Of a stretch of 64,000 nucleotides of DNA, positions 8,672-17,608 are shown piece by piece. The stretch is from the NCBI GenBank assembly GCA_001789965.1, contig MGBA01000021.1:92507-156506 (forward strand), written 5' to 3'. The position numbers and the translations under genes are program-made. Positions within the stretch are counted from its first letter, which is position 1. Each line of letters begins with the position of its first letter. The notes below the pieces were generated by a model. It searched no databases. It saw nothing but the letters and a program-made list of their open reading frames with translations, and was not told where the DNA came from. Origin of the DNA: Candidatus Roizmanbacteria bacterium RIFCSPLOWO2_02_FULL_40_13. GTDB lineage: Bacteria; Patescibacteriota; Microgenomatia; UBA1406; GWC2-37-13.

Positions 8672-8827
8672 ATGCAAAAGCAAATAACCGAGATAGAGTT
8701 AACCGCCCTCGACGACAATCTCCGCGAGTGTCCTTCATGCCAGAAACAAACGCTTTCCGGAATGCCCGGAGGAAAAGACGCGATCTGTGAAAACTGTGGA
8801 TATAAAGATCCTTGTTGCTACGATTAA
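8672..8827 (+). CDS. 51-residue zinc-ribbon protein
   Basis: A short frame runs from ATG 8672 to TAA 8827 and encodes 51 residues. It starts 3 nt after the ferredoxin stop and ends 9 nt before the oxidoreductase alpha gene, filling the only gap in the operon. It has CPSC (20-23) and CENC (39-42), a four-Cys zinc ribbon, then a CC pair near the end (48-49). The N-terminal 19 residues are acidic and polar. No family is recognised. Position and cysteine pattern suggest a small accessory or assembly factor for the neighbouring Fe-S enzymes; a redox-active CC pair is possible. Confidence 0.75.
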   Translation: MQKQITEIELTALDDNLRECPSCQKQTLSGMPGGKDAICENCGYKDPCCYD

Positions 8828-8836
8828 TTACATCAT

Positions 8837-10561
8837 ATGAAAGATTTTCTTTGGAAAATAGGAGGAGAGGCTGGATATGGGATCATGACCACTGGCCTGA
8901 CATTCTCGAGAATTGCGACCCGTCTCGGATACCACATTTTTGATTACATTGAGTATCCTTCGCTTATCCGCGGTGGCCACAATGCATTTGAGGTGCTGGT
9001 TTCAGAACAGGAAGTAAGAGCGCTCCAAAATGAAATTAACTTCCTCATCTGTTTAAACAAGGACACGTACGACTTTCATAAAGCCCGATTGACCTCTTCG
9101 AGTGTTGTAGTCTACGACGATGAAGATTTTAAACCTGACGGAGATCACAAGAGCGCTATGGTGCCGTTTACCAAAATACTTAAGGAGGCTCATGGAGAGT
9201 CGATCATGAAAAATACAATTGCCTTTGGAGCATCTCTAGCCCTTCTTGACGGTGACATATCAATGCTTTTTGATATTCTAGAGCAGCAGTTTGGACGAAA
9301 AGGAGCAGAGATTGTAGAGCTTAATAAGAATTTTGCCCAAAAAGGATACGATCATATAAGAGAGAACTACAAAGATCTCATTCAACCATATCTGAAAAAG
9401 CGAGAAGATAAGGAAAAGGCTGTCCTGACGGGTAATGATGCGTTTGCGCTGGCAGCAATCGCAGCAGATTGTAGATTATATTCATCATACCCTATGACAC
9501 CGTCGTCTTCGATCCTGTCCACCCTTGCTGCGTGGCAGAAAGATACGGGAATCGTGGTAAGACACGCAGAGGATGAGATTTCGGTCATAAATACGGCGCT
9601 TGGAGCCTCATTTATGGGCACGAGAGCCGCTGTAGGCACATCCGGAGGTGGATTTGCGCTTATGGTCGAATCTTTGTCTTTTGCAGGCGTGGCAGAGATG
9701 CCGATCGTTGTTTTCCTTTCTCAAAGACCCGGACCTGCTACCGGTATGCCGACATGGACCGAGCAGGGAGATCTCTTATTTGCAGTCCATGCAGGACATG
9801 GAGAGTTTCCAAAGATCGTACTTGCGCCGGGAGATGCTGATGAGATGATCGAACTTACTCTTAAAGCCTTTAATCTTGCAGATATTTACCAGACACCGGT
9901 CATCGTGATGTCAGACATGTGGCTTTCAGAATCTCACAAGTCAGTTGCAACAGAAACGATTAAATCGCTTGTAAAAGCAAACAAGATAGAAAGAGGAAAA
10001 ACCATTACGGCGCCAAAAGGAGAAGTTTATCTGCGGTACAAATTAGAGTCCGACGGAATATCAGAGCGGCTGATCCCCGGCGCAAAAGGATTTTTTTATC
10101 AGGCAAATTCATATGAACATTTTGAGGATGGTCATTCTGCAGAAGATGCTGTTGCACGGCGCCAGCAGGTTGATAAAAGAAATCAGAAAACATCGACCTA
10201 TCTTGCGGCCCATTTTCAAAAACCAAAAGTTTACGGCGATCCAAAAACTGCCAAAAAAGTTTTTGTTTCATGGGGAAGCATGAAAGGACCGATCCTTGAA
10301 GCAATGGAAGATCTCAAAAAAGAAGGGATTGAAACAGCACTGATTCATTTCACTCATATGTTTCCTCTTGATCGTGCACGACTGCAAGATCTTTTTTCTC
10401 AGAGCAAAGATTATGTACTGGTAGAAAATAATTCTCATGCGCAGTTTGGAAGATTACTGCGGCAAGAAACAGGAATCGATCTGCAAAAAACGTTATTAAA
10501 ATACGATGGAAGACCTTTCTGGAAAGAAGAAATTTATAATTTTGTGAAAAGCAACGTATGA
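8837..10561 (+). CDS. korA: 2-oxoacid:ferredoxin oxidoreductase, fused gamma-alpha subunit
   Basis: Together with the next gene this forms an enzyme that oxidatively decarboxylates a 2-oxoacid to acyl-CoA and reduces ferredoxin. It has 574 residues. Residues 1 to about 185 are the gamma domain (GGEAGYGIMTTGL, YPSLIRGGHNAFEVLVS). From about 200 it is the pyrimidine-binding alpha domain (DCRLYSSYPMTPSSSI, GTSGGGFALMVESL, RPGPATGMPTWTEQGDL), followed by the C-terminal transketolase-like domain. No Fe-S ferredoxin domain is fused, consistent with use of the separate ferredoxin upstream. Substrate, 2-oxoglutarate or another 2-oxoacid, cannot be read from the sequence. It overlaps korB by 4 nt. Confidence 0.93.
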   Translation: MKDFLWKIGGEAGYGIMTTGLTFSRIATRLGYHIFDYIEYPSLIRGGHNAFEVLVSEQEVRALQNEINFLICLNKDTYDFHKARLTSSSVVVYDDEDFKPDGDHKSAMVPFTKILKEAHGESIMKNTIAFGASLALLDGDISMLFDILEQQFGRKGAEIVELNKNFAQKGYDHIRENYKDLIQPYLKKREDKEKAVLTGNDAFALAAIAADCRLYSSYPMTPSSSILSTLAAWQKDTGIVVRHAEDEISVINTALGASFMGTRAAVGTSGGGFALMVESLSFAGVAEMPIVVFLSQRPGPATGMPTWTEQGDLLFAVHAGHGEFPKIVLAPGDADEMIELTLKAFNLADIYQTPVIVMSDMWLSESHKSVATETIKSLVKANKIERGKTITAPKGEVYLRYKLESDGISERLIPGAKGFFYQANSYEHFEDGHSAEDAVARRQQVDKRNQKTSTYLAAHFQKPKVYGDPKTAKKVFVSWGSMKGPILEAMEDLKKEGIETALIHFTHMFPLDRARLQDLFSQSKDYVLVENNSHAQFGRLLRQETGIDLQKTLLKYDGRPFWKEEIYNFVKSNV

Positions 10562-11412
10562 CAAAGGTAGAGGATTTTGCAGCTTATACTCCCACGTGGT
10601 GTCCTGGATGTGGCGACTGGGGAATCGGTGCCGCGATCAAAGCAAGCTTTGCTCAACTCGGTCTTGATCCCTCATCACTCGCGATCATATTTGGTATCGG
10701 GTGCTCGGGCAACATGAACGATTTCTTAAACGCTTACGCCATCCACTCTCTTCATGGAAGAGCCCTTCCCAACGCAATAGGAGCAAAGCTCGCAAATCAC
10801 AAGATGCCGGTTGTGGCGATCGTTGGAGACGGGGATTGTTATGGCGAGGGAGGCAATCATTTCCTCCATGCATGTCGTGGAAATCATGATATCACGGTGA
10901 TCGTGCATGACAACGGCGTATACGGGTTGACTACCGGACAGGTTGCTCCAACAGCCTTAAAAGGTGCAAAATCCAAATCAACTCCATCGGGGATTATAGA
11001 AACGTCTGTTTTCCCATTGACCCTTGCGCTTACCCAAGGAGCTACGTTTGTTGCCCAATCTTTTGCAGGAGACATGAAGCATATGGTCGAGATGATAAAA
11101 CTTGGAGTCTCTCACAAAGGATTTTCTCTGGTAAACATCCTTCAACCCTGCGTAACATTCAACAAAGTAAACACGTACCAGTATTATTTGGAGCGTAGCT
11201 ACAAGCTTCCTGAAAATTACGATAAAAGCGATTATAAGCTCGCACTTTCTACGGCAGTTGAGATGAATTATGAAAAATATCCGCTCGGCATACTCTTTCA
11301 AGAGGAAAAACCACCCTATCACGAACAGGTGATAAATTATCATAAAGAGAGTAGTCTTATAGAGCGCGCGCCTTTTAGCAACATAGATTTATTAATTAAA
11401 GAATTTGTCTGA
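10558..11412 (+). CDS. korB: 2-oxoacid:ferredoxin oxidoreductase beta subunit
   Basis: This is the thiamine pyrophosphate-binding subunit of the oxidoreductase, 284 residues. Cluster-ligand motif WCPGCGDWG lies at about 15-23, the third Cys in GIGCSGN, and the TPP/Mg motif GDGDCYGEGGNHFLHA at about 90-105, then VYGLTTGQVAPT. A late Cys (QPCVTFN) completes the usual four ligands of the single [4Fe-4S] cluster. The ATGA overlap with korA indicates coupled translation. It is the last gene of the block. Two hairpins and the lon promoter follow. Confidence 0.94.
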   Translation: MTKVEDFAAYTPTWCPGCGDWGIGAAIKASFAQLGLDPSSLAIIFGIGCSGNMNDFLNAYAIHSLHGRALPNAIGAKLANHKMPVVAIVGDGDCYGEGGNHFLHACRGNHDITVIVHDNGVYGLTTGQVAPTALKGAKSKSTPSGIIETSVFPLTLALTQGATFVAQSFAGDMKHMVEMIKLGVSHKGFSLVNILQPCVTFNKVNTYQYYLERSYKLPENYDKSDYKLALSTAVEMNYEKYPLGILFQEEKPPYHEQVINYHKESSLIERAPFSNIDLLIKEFV

Positions 11413-11423
11413 GTTTGAGGGTT

Positions 11424-11461
11424 GTCACGCGCAGCGTGACTTAACCCCGTCAAGCGGGGTT
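11424..11461. other. Two tandem hairpins overlapping the lon promoter
   Basis: GTCACGC-GCA-GCGTGAC (11424-11440) is followed by AACCCCG-TCAAG-CGGGGTT (11443-11461). The right arm of the second stem contains the first two bases of the lon -35 (TTGACA, 11460-11465). TTGTCA at 11422 can also pair with TGACAA at 11461, so alternative folds exist. There is no T-run, so this is not a standard intrinsic terminator. It could be a korB 3' end or a DNA operator for lon. Confidence 0.5.
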
Positions 11462-11488
11462 GACAATTAGCAATTCTTTATCTATACT
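11460..11488 (+). promoter_or_regulatory. lon promoter, predicted leaderless
   Basis: TTGACA (11460-11465), 17-nt spacer, TATACT (11483-11488), 6 nt to ATG at 11495. A perfect -35 and near-consensus -10 place the start of transcription on the start codon. Confidence 0.7.
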
Positions 11489-11494
11489 GCTAAT

Positions 11495-13954
11495 ATGGCA
11501 TTGTTTAACGAAGCGCCAGAAAAAACACAACTCCCTTTAGTTTCAGTGCGTGACAGCATCGTGTTCCCCAATACTGAAAACGTGCTTGTTTTCGGAAGAC
11601 CAAAGAGTGTCGCTGCGATAAATGAGTCTCTCAAAAGAGACAAACAGATAATTCTTGTCATGCAGAAAAATCCTGCTCAGGATGACCCGGCTAAAAGCGA
11701 TCTCCACACCGTCGGAGTACTCGCAACCATAAAAAACATCGTAACCGGTGAAAAAGGTGAGATCAATGCATTGGTCCGCGGTCTTGAAAAGGTAAAGGTC
11801 CACGAATTTGTAAAAGAAACTCCATATTACGAAGTAAAAACTTCCAAACTAGAAGATGAAATAGTCGAAGATGAAGAAGTGCAGGCAATGGTCAAATATA
11901 TTTCTTCACAGATCAAACGCGCGATCAATCTTGGAAAGACAATAGACTTCATCTTCCTTATGAATATTCTGAATATTTCTTCCCCTCAAGATTTCTCCAA
12001 TCAGGTCGCAATGGTTTTGGATCTTCGTGAAAATGAGAGACAGGGACTTCTTGAAGAATCTAATCTAAAATCCAGACTAAAAAAAGAGGTCGAATATACA
12101 AACCGTGAAATCCGCATTCTTGAAATTGAACAAAATATTTCTTCAAAGACCCAACAGAAATTCGAGCAGGGTATGAAGGAGACCTTACTCCGTGAAAAGA
12201 TGAGGACTATAGAAGAAGAGTTGGGAAGCAAAGGAGAAGACAAAGAAGTAGCATCCTACAAAGAAAAGATCAAGAAAGCCAAGATGCCTCAAGAAGTCGA
12301 AGAAAAAGCGTTTAAGGAACTAAAGAGATTAACACAGATGTCGCAGTTTAATCCTGAGTCTTCTTACATCCGCACCTATTTGGACTGGTTGGTGGAGCTT
12401 CCATGGTCTATCTCCTCTTCACATGATATCGATATCAAACAAGCGGAAAAAATCTTAAATCAGGATCACTATGGACTTAAAAAGATTAAAGAAAGAATTC
12501 TTGAATTTTTGGCAGTAATGGAACTCCGAAAACAACAGGAAGAAAAGTCCAAAAAAACACCGGAAAAACAAACCGGAGACAAGAAACAACTGAAACCAAA
12601 AGAATATCAGCCGACCATTCTTTGTTTCGTAGGACCTCCGGGAGTCGGAAAAACATCCCTTGGCAAATCTATTGCCCGTTCACTGGGTAGAAAGTTCGTC
12701 AAAATGTCATTAGGTGGAATAAGAGATGAAGCTGAGATAAGAGGACACCGAAGAACCTATGTAGGAGCACTTCCGGGAAGAATAATCCAAAGCATTAAAC
12801 AGGCAGGAAGTAAGAATCCGGTATTTATTCTCGACGAGATTGATAAAGTAGGACGTGATTACAGGGGAGATCCGACGGCAGCGCTTCTTGAGACGCTTGA
12901 CCCGGAGCAGAATCACGCATTCTCAGATCATTATCTTGAGGTGCCTTTCGATCTTTCAGATGTGTTTTTCATCACAACCGCAAACATGCTCGATACTATT
13001 CCTGATGCGTTACTTGATAGATTGGAAGTCATTCATTTCCCGGGGTACACAGAAGACGAGAAGTTTAATATTGCAAAGCAGTATCTGATCAGAAAACAGC
13101 TTGACGCCCACAGTCTTCCAAAAGACATTAATATTAGCGACAACACATTAAAGACTATCATACGGCGCTATACGAGAGAAGCAGGAGTCCGGGAACTCGA
13201 GAGACAGGTTGCGACCATCTTTAGAAAAGTAGCACGTGAAATCGTCGAGAAAAAAGCCACAAATAAAGCAGTAGGGATGACCGAGATCTCAAAATACCTT
13301 GGTCCTTATAAGTATCAGTCTCAGATGATCGAAGAGAAGGACACTATTGGAATCTCAACAGGACTTGCATGGACGCAGGCTGGTGGAGACATATTATTCA
13401 TCGAGGTTGTAATAATGCCGGGTAAAGGAAATATCACGCTTACGGGTCACTTGGGAGATGTCATGAAAGAATCATGTCAGGCTGCGCTTTCCTATATAAG
13501 ATCCCGATGGGAGATGTTTGGACTAAACAAAGACTTCTTTAACAAAATCGATATCCACGTACATGTGCCGGAAGGTGCTGTACCAAAAGACGGACCGTCA
13601 GCAGGTAATGCTATAGCAACCGCCATGGTATCAGCGCTCACAAAGATCCCGGTACGTCGCGATGTCGCAATGACAGGAGAAATCACTTTAAGAGGACGCG
13701 CTCTTGAAGTCGGTGGAATTAAGGAGAAAGTGATTGCCGCACACCGCGCACACATTAAAACTATAATCCTTCCTAAAGACAATAAGAAAGATCTCGAAGA
13801 CATACCGAAGTACGTGCTTGACGACTTGAACTTTATATTCGTCCACAACATCGACGAAGTCCTAAGAAACACATTAGTATTCCCCCAAAAAACACAGCCA
13901 TTCCCATTACTGCACAAGTTCACTCCCCTCAAAAAAGAAAAAGAAATAAACTAA
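11495..13954 (+). CDS. lon: Lon ATP-dependent protease
   Basis: Lon is a cytosolic AAA+ serine protease for quality control and regulatory proteolysis. It has 819 residues, typical for LonA. The N-terminal LON substrate-binding domain opens [16 protein letters not shown], followed by a coiled-coil region. The AAA module has Walker A GPPGVGKT at 380-387 and Walker B (FILDEIDKV), and the protease domain has catalytic S702 in PKDGPSAG and K745 in GGIKEK. The ATG lies 6 nt after a strong -10, so the mRNA is probably leaderless. The hairpin pair upstream may control it. A Lys-rich insertion (about residues 345-370) precedes Walker A. Confidence 0.97.
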   Translation: MALFNEAPEKTQLPLVSVRDSIVFPNTENVLVFGRPKSVAAINESLKRDKQIILVMQKNPAQDDPAKSDLHTVGVLATIKNIVTGEKGEINALVRGLEKVKVHEFVKETPYYEVKTSKLEDEIVEDEEVQAMVKYISSQIKRAINLGKTIDFIFLMNILNISSPQDFSNQVAMVLDLRENERQGLLEESNLKSRLKKEVEYTNREIRILEIEQNISSKTQQKFEQGMKETLLREKMRTIEEELGSKGEDKEVASYKEKIKKAKMPQEVEEKAFKELKRLTQMSQFNPESSYIRTYLDWLVELPWSISSSHDIDIKQAEKILNQDHYGLKKIKERILEFLAVMELRKQQEEKSKKTPEKQTGDKKQLKPKEYQPTILCFVGPPGVGKTSLGKSIARSLGRKFVKMSLGGIRDEAEIRGHRRTYVGALPGRIIQSIKQAGSKNPVFILDEIDKVGRDYRGDPTAALLETLDPEQNHAFSDHYLEVPFDLSDVFFITTANMLDTIPDALLDRLEVIHFPGYTEDEKFNIAKQYLIRKQLDAHSLPKDINISDNTLKTIIRRYTREAGVRELERQVATIFRKVAREIVEKKATNKAVGMTEISKYLGPYKYQSQMIEEKDTIGISTGLAWTQAGGDILFIEVVIMPGKGNITLTGHLGDVMKESCQAALSYIRSRWEMFGLNKDFFNKIDIHVHVPEGAVPKDGPSAGNAIATAMVSALTKIPVRRDVAMTGEITLRGRALEVGGIKEKVIAAHRAHIKTIILPKDNKKDLEDIPKYVLDDLNFIFVHNIDEVLRNTLVFPQKTQPFPLLHKFTPLKKEKEIN

Positions 13955-13993
13955 ACCTTTCTAAAGTTGGCAAACGAGTTCATTTTCAACGAC

Positions 13994-14021
13994 TTGAATA
14001 GTGAGCTATTTATCGTAAAAT
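13994..14021 (+). promoter_or_regulatory. Promoter for the PIN-domain gene
   Basis: TTGAAT (13994-13999), 16-nt spacer, TAAAAT (14016-14021), 10 nt to ATG at 14032. The predicted leader is only 3-4 nt. Confidence 0.5.
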
Positions 14022-14031
14022 AGCCATTACT

Positions 14032-15078
14032 ATGTCATCAAAATTAAGGAGCCAATCCTCTCAAGAGAAACCACTCCAACAGTACATGTTGAACGCGAGA
14101 CATTTAATTCAAATTGACAGTATTAATGTTGTAGAACAACATCTAATGTCATTCGAACAAGAGAACTTATTAAAGAGAATGAAAACCGGAAGTGGAAAAG
14201 AAATTTTCGATTTTCTTCAGAGTAAAATTGATTCAATCCCACCAGCTAATACAACAGATATTTTAAGACAAATACTTGGAAATCCAACAGTTACTGACCT
14301 GCGCGCGCTACAGTATAGAATTCTTCAAGAAGATTGGGTTGCTTTGGAAAAAGTCTACTTATACTCTCTTCCGGACAGAAAAGATCATACCACTTTTTTT
14401 ACAAATAAATTTTTAATGATAGTTGTTTATAGAAAAGGCATTGATGGTCGATGGATAGCCGGGTACAGCTCTGCAATTCCTGTAAAACATGCCCACGAAC
14501 TTTTAGGATCTATTCACAATAGATTATTAAATAAGAAAAGGGATCAACAAGACTCTGATAGTAAGGCTCAGCTTCAGGAAACAAAGAGCGCGTCTTTTTT
14601 CTTGAAAATACCTCCCGAAGAAGAAATATATGTTATCGATACGAATGTATTATTGCAAAGTCATGATTTTAGAAATTATTCTTTTTCAAAGAAGAGATGC
14701 TCCATAGTAATACCTAGCGTAGTTATCCAGGAGATAGATAGACTGAAAAAAAACCCAAAGTTAAAAAAGAAATGCCTTTCAATATCTAAAATTATAGATT
14801 CACTCTTTAGGAATAATAGCGATTCAATTCCCATGAAATTAATCAACAAAGGAAAACTAAGAATAGTTCTAGTCTTACTAGAGCCATTAGTCTCATCTTA
14901 CCCACCGGGTTTTACTTTTGAGAATCCTGACGATAGGATAATTATGTATGCAAAATCCATCGCTCTACAGAACAAACAGAATAAAGTGACAGTAGTTAGT
15001 GCGGATACAAACATGCGACTCAAGAGTAAAATCGTAAAGCTAGATTCTCTTCAATTTAAACTGAAGATCAATCATTGA
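14032..15078 (+). CDS. Two-domain protein with C-terminal PIN nuclease domain
   Basis: Residues about 200-348 form a PIN domain, a Mg-dependent ribonuclease fold. The acidic residues are visible: VIDTNVLL (first Asp), VVIQEIDRL (Glu/Asp), NPDDRIIMYA (Asp pair) and VSADTNMRLK (last Asp). The 200-residue N-terminal part is not recognised. It is helical and polar, contains no membrane segment, and is separated from the PIN domain by a polar Gln/Ser/Lys linker. There is no small antitoxin-like gene beside it, so a VapBC toxin role is unlikely. A PhoH-type or RNA-processing role is possible but unproven. It has its own promoter and converges with the FemAB gene, leaving 1 nt between the stops. Confidence 0.75.
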   Translation: MSSKLRSQSSQEKPLQQYMLNARHLIQIDSINVVEQHLMSFEQENLLKRMKTGSGKEIFDFLQSKIDSIPPANTTDILRQILGNPTVTDLRALQYRILQEDWVALEKVYLYSLPDRKDHTTFFTNKFLMIVVYRKGIDGRWIAGYSSAIPVKHAHELLGSIHNRLLNKKRDQQDSDSKAQLQETKSASFFLKIPPEEEIYVIDTNVLLQSHDFRNYSFSKKRCSIVIPSVVIQEIDRLKKNPKLKKKCLSISKIIDSLFRNNSDSIPMKLINKGKLRIVLVLLEPLVSSYPPGFTFENPDDRIIMYAKSIALQNKQNKVTVVSADTNMRLKSKIVKLDSLQFKLKINH

Positions 15079-15079
15079 T

Positions 15080-16066
15080 CTAAACGCCTAAAAAGATGTT
15101 TCTTACGCGTTGCGCAGTATTAAATAAGTGATAGATGAGGGGGTTGAAGACGAGGTCGTACGTTCCTACCATTTCTGTGAATTTGCTGCCATAGCCTTCC
15201 TTAAAGCGAGTAAATCCTGACCAGATATTCTTCTGATCATAATCAGGAGGTAAAGATCCCCACATATCAAAATTCTTAAATCCTTTTTGTTTTCCATATC
15301 TTATCGCTTCCCACATTAGCAGATTAGTCGCCATAAGATTTTTCATCTCTTCAGAAGATCCTCCGTATGGATAGTAGAGTGTGTCTTTATGATAAAAAAG
15401 TTCGTATGCAGCTAGGGGAGTCTTCTCATAAAATGCAACAAGTATGGCTGCGTTGTTTTCCTTTAAAGCTTCAAAGATAGCTTGATGATATTCCTTCGTG
15501 TGGCCAAAGTATTTTTGCCGTTTGGTAGTTTCAAAATAAAGCTTGATAAATATTTCAAAACCTTCGTAGCTTGTCATCTCACGGACAGTTACTCCTTTCT
15601 TTTGTGCAAGTCTTACGTTGTATCGGGTCTTCGGCTTCATCTGTTTCAGTAGTTCGTCTTCTGAAGGAGTAAGATCAAGCGTCATCGTCCATTTGGGAAA
15701 CAGAGTATAAGGAGAGGGTTTCAACATGGAACTTGGAACTTGAAGCTTGGAGCTTGCTTTGGTGTTTGGCTCGAATTTTACAAAGGCAAGTTTTCCTTTG
15801 TGGGCAATCTCTCTGAGATGATCAAGTAGTTCTTTCGACGGAAAGTTAGAGCGTGGGACGTATCCGACATGCTTCCCTGTGTAGGGAATTGGGTGACGCG
15901 TCAGTTGATAAACGTTGACGAGTTTGCTTCCTTTGAATTCACCGATGCGGTATACATCAACCCCCATTTTTTTACGCGCCTCTCCCCACGCCCACAGCTG
16001 CATTGGATGAGCAGCAACTTCATCATACGTCTTCTGATCAAATGTATCCTCTAGAAGTCTTATCAT
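15080..16066 (-). CDS. FemAB-family peptidoglycan bridge aminoacyltransferase
   Basis: Enzymes of the FemAB/FemX family add amino acids from aminoacyl-tRNA to lipid II or related wall precursors. The 328-residue protein shows two GNAT-like halves, MQLWAWGEARKK near the start, LTPSEDELLKQMKPKTRYNVRLAQKKG in pieces at about 130-155, and a PYGGSSEEMKN plus NFDMWGSLP segment typical of the family. Four heptanucleotide repeats encode a loop at about residues 104-113 (SSKLQVPSS). It is the last gene of the surface operon and overlaps the preceding hydrolase gene by 4 nt. The exact amino acid and acceptor cannot be told. Confidence 0.85.
   Translation of the reverse strand: MIRLLEDTFDQKTYDEVAAHPMQLWAWGEARKKMGVDVYRIGEFKGSKLVNVYQLTRHPIPYTGKHVGYVPRSNFPSKELLDHLREIAHKGKLAFVKFEPNTKASSKLQVPSSMLKPSPYTLFPKWTMTLDLTPSEDELLKQMKPKTRYNVRLAQKKGVTVREMTSYEGFEIFIKLYFETTKRQKYFGHTKEYHQAIFEALKENNAAILVAFYEKTPLAAYELFYHKDTLYYPYGGSSEEMKNLMATNLLMWEAIRYGKQKGFKNFDMWGSLPPDYDQKNIWSGFTRFKEGYGSKFTEMVGTYDLVFNPLIYHLFNTAQRVRNIFLGV
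15728..15755. repeat. Four heptanucleotide repeats inside the FemAB gene
   Basis: Plus-strand units GGAACTT, GGAACTT, GAAGCTT, GGAGCTT run without gaps (consensus GGARCTT, period 7). They encode a polar loop, SSKLQVPSS. A related array occurs in the GT4 gene at 18156-18183, read in the same frame. Confidence 0.85.
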
Positions 16067-16842
16067 AGGTATTTTTTGAAAAAATTTATAGTTGCCTGTT
16101 TAGCTATTTGTCCATGTTCCTTATTTTCCTGAAAACCGTGTTCTCCATTCTCTACAGTAACTAACTCTCCATTTTTCAGATTTTTCACATACTCTTCGGA
16201 GTCTGAAAAAGGGACGTAATCGTCATTGGTTCCATGGACGATTAATGTTGGTATGTCTATCTTTTTTAAAGCCTCATAGGGAAATATACCTTCCATTTCA
16301 TCATACAGATGTTTACCTATCGCAAAATTATGACTTCCGATCGTACTCCAACCTTTTTCTTCAAAATCTTTTTTTATACGTTCTTTTTTATCTTTAAGCC
16401 ACGAAGTTATGGGATTTAAAAAAGTATGGTCATAATTTAACGAAGGGTTCCATAGACATAAGCATTTTAGCTGACCTTCATTACTTGATGCGTATAGAGC
16501 TGCAGTAGCCCCTCCAAAGCTTGCTCCTACTAACCCGACTGAATTATAACCCTTGGCTTCTACCTCGGATAGAGCAGCTCCTAAGTCTTCAAGCACGCCT
16601 TTAATACTCATATCTACTGATTTTCCTTCACTCTCTCCATGTCCTCTAAAATCAAAACGCAATACCGCAAAACCATTTTGCACCAGCAGGGGAGAAAACT
16701 CAGTGAAGATCCCTTCCTCTTCTTTATCAACGGTAATTCCATGAGCTAAGACAATTGCTTTATTCGTTTGTCCGTCAGGTGTTTCCCATATTCCGCATAA
16801 TGTTAATCCATCGTTTGTTTTAAAAAATACTTTTTCTTCCAT
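16063..16842 (-). CDS. Alpha/beta hydrolase (serine esterase-like)
   Basis: A 259-residue alpha/beta hydrolase. It has the oxyanion/HG motif VLAHGITVD, the RFDFRGHGES segment, the nucleophile elbow GASFGG, an acid in VHGTNDDYVPF and a catalytic His in VENGEHGF. The start is set at ATG 16842 (MEEKVFFKTNDG), 1 nt after the upstream stop. An upstream in-frame GTG at 16860 would overlap the previous gene. Substrate is unknown. The fold covers esterases, acyl-transferases and peptidases. Its place between a nuclease/phosphatase and FemAB in a glycan operon does not settle the role. Confidence 0.85.
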   Translation of the reverse strand: MEEKVFFKTNDGLTLCGIWETPDGQTNKAIVLAHGITVDKEEEGIFTEFSPLLVQNGFAVLRFDFRGHGESEGKSVDMSIKGVLEDLGAALSEVEAKGYNSVGLVGASFGGATAALYASSNEGQLKCLCLWNPSLNYDHTFLNPITSWLKDKKERIKKDFEEKGWSTIGSHNFAIGKHLYDEMEGIFPYEALKKIDIPTLIVHGTNDDYVPFSDSEEYVKNLKNGELVTVENGEHGFQENKEHGQIAKQATINFFKKYL

Positions 16843-16843
16843 A

Positions 16844-17608
16844 TTAAATTTCAAGTTCACATACTAATGGTAGATGATCGGATACATCTACGTCAGGACA
16901 ATAATGATTGGTTACTTTTATGTCAGGACTTACGAAAATCATATCAACGACTGATGTTGCATAACCACCATCCTTTTTTCTTTTCATATTAAACGTACTT
17001 TTGAGTTCATCTTTGAAAACATTCTTTAAATATTTCTCGATATTTCTAATAGTTTCGGTTTCCGGCCGTACATTAAAATCTCCGGCTAGAATAACGTTCT
17101 TTTCACCTTTAATTTTATCAACTATCATCTGGCTCATCTTCAAACGTCTTTCATTATCTTCTCCATCGAATCCCCAGATTCCATGAACGTTGATGATAGT
17201 AAGTTCCATATTATTTACTTTGATCTCTATTTTTTGAAATGCCTGTGGTATCCGGGTAAAGTCATCTTTGGCAAGTAGCTCATCATGGTTTACGTGACCA
17301 TAGGGGACATCAAAGAATGTATTACTGTGGGAAGTTATCGGGAACTTCGAATAGACTGCATTTCCATGTTCGGTTTTAACTCCCTGCATGATTAAATTGA
17401 CCTGCGAATCAAAGACTGAAAAAGGATAGGCGAGCTCTTTTTTTAAAATCTCAGTGGTGTGAAATTTCTTGTTTGGGTTGTCGGTATCACTTTCTTGCAC
17501 TTCCTGAAGCGCCATAATATCGGCATCCTCTTTTTTTAGAAACGCCAACATCTCATCAAAAAGTTCTCCACCGTGAAGGGTATTAAGTGTCAGGAATTTA
17601 ATCTTCAT
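16844..17608 (-). CDS. Endonuclease/exonuclease/phosphatase-family protein
   Basis: A 254-residue protein of the EEP metal-dependent phosphoesterase superfamily. Motifs run in order: LTLNTLHGG (Asn), ALQEVQE (Glu), NVHGIWG (His), LAGDFNVRPET (Asp, Asn), VDMIFVS (Asp) and VSDHLPLVCEL (Asp-His). There is no signal peptide, so it acts in the cytoplasm. Substrates in this superfamily range from DNA to phosphoinositides and sugar phosphates. Within this operon a sugar-phosphate or lipid-phosphate substrate is possible. It directly abuts the upstream glycosyltransferase with no gap. Confidence 0.85.
   Translation of the reverse strand: MKIKFLTLNTLHGGELFDEMLAFLKKEDADIMALQEVQESDTDNPNKKFHTTEILKKELAYPFSVFDSQVNLIMQGVKTEHGNAVYSKFPITSHSNTFFDVPYGHVNHDELLAKDDFTRIPQAFQKIEIKVNNMELTIINVHGIWGFDGEDNERRLKMSQMIVDKIKGEKNVILAGDFNVRPETETIRNIEKYLKNVFKDELKSTFNMKRKKDGGYATSVVDMIFVSPDIKVTNHYCPDVDVSDHLPLVCELEI

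Noticed and set aside
11424-11461. Intrinsic terminator after korB
   Set aside because: Two stems are present but no T-run follows, and the second stem overlaps the lon -35, so it is reported as a structure only.
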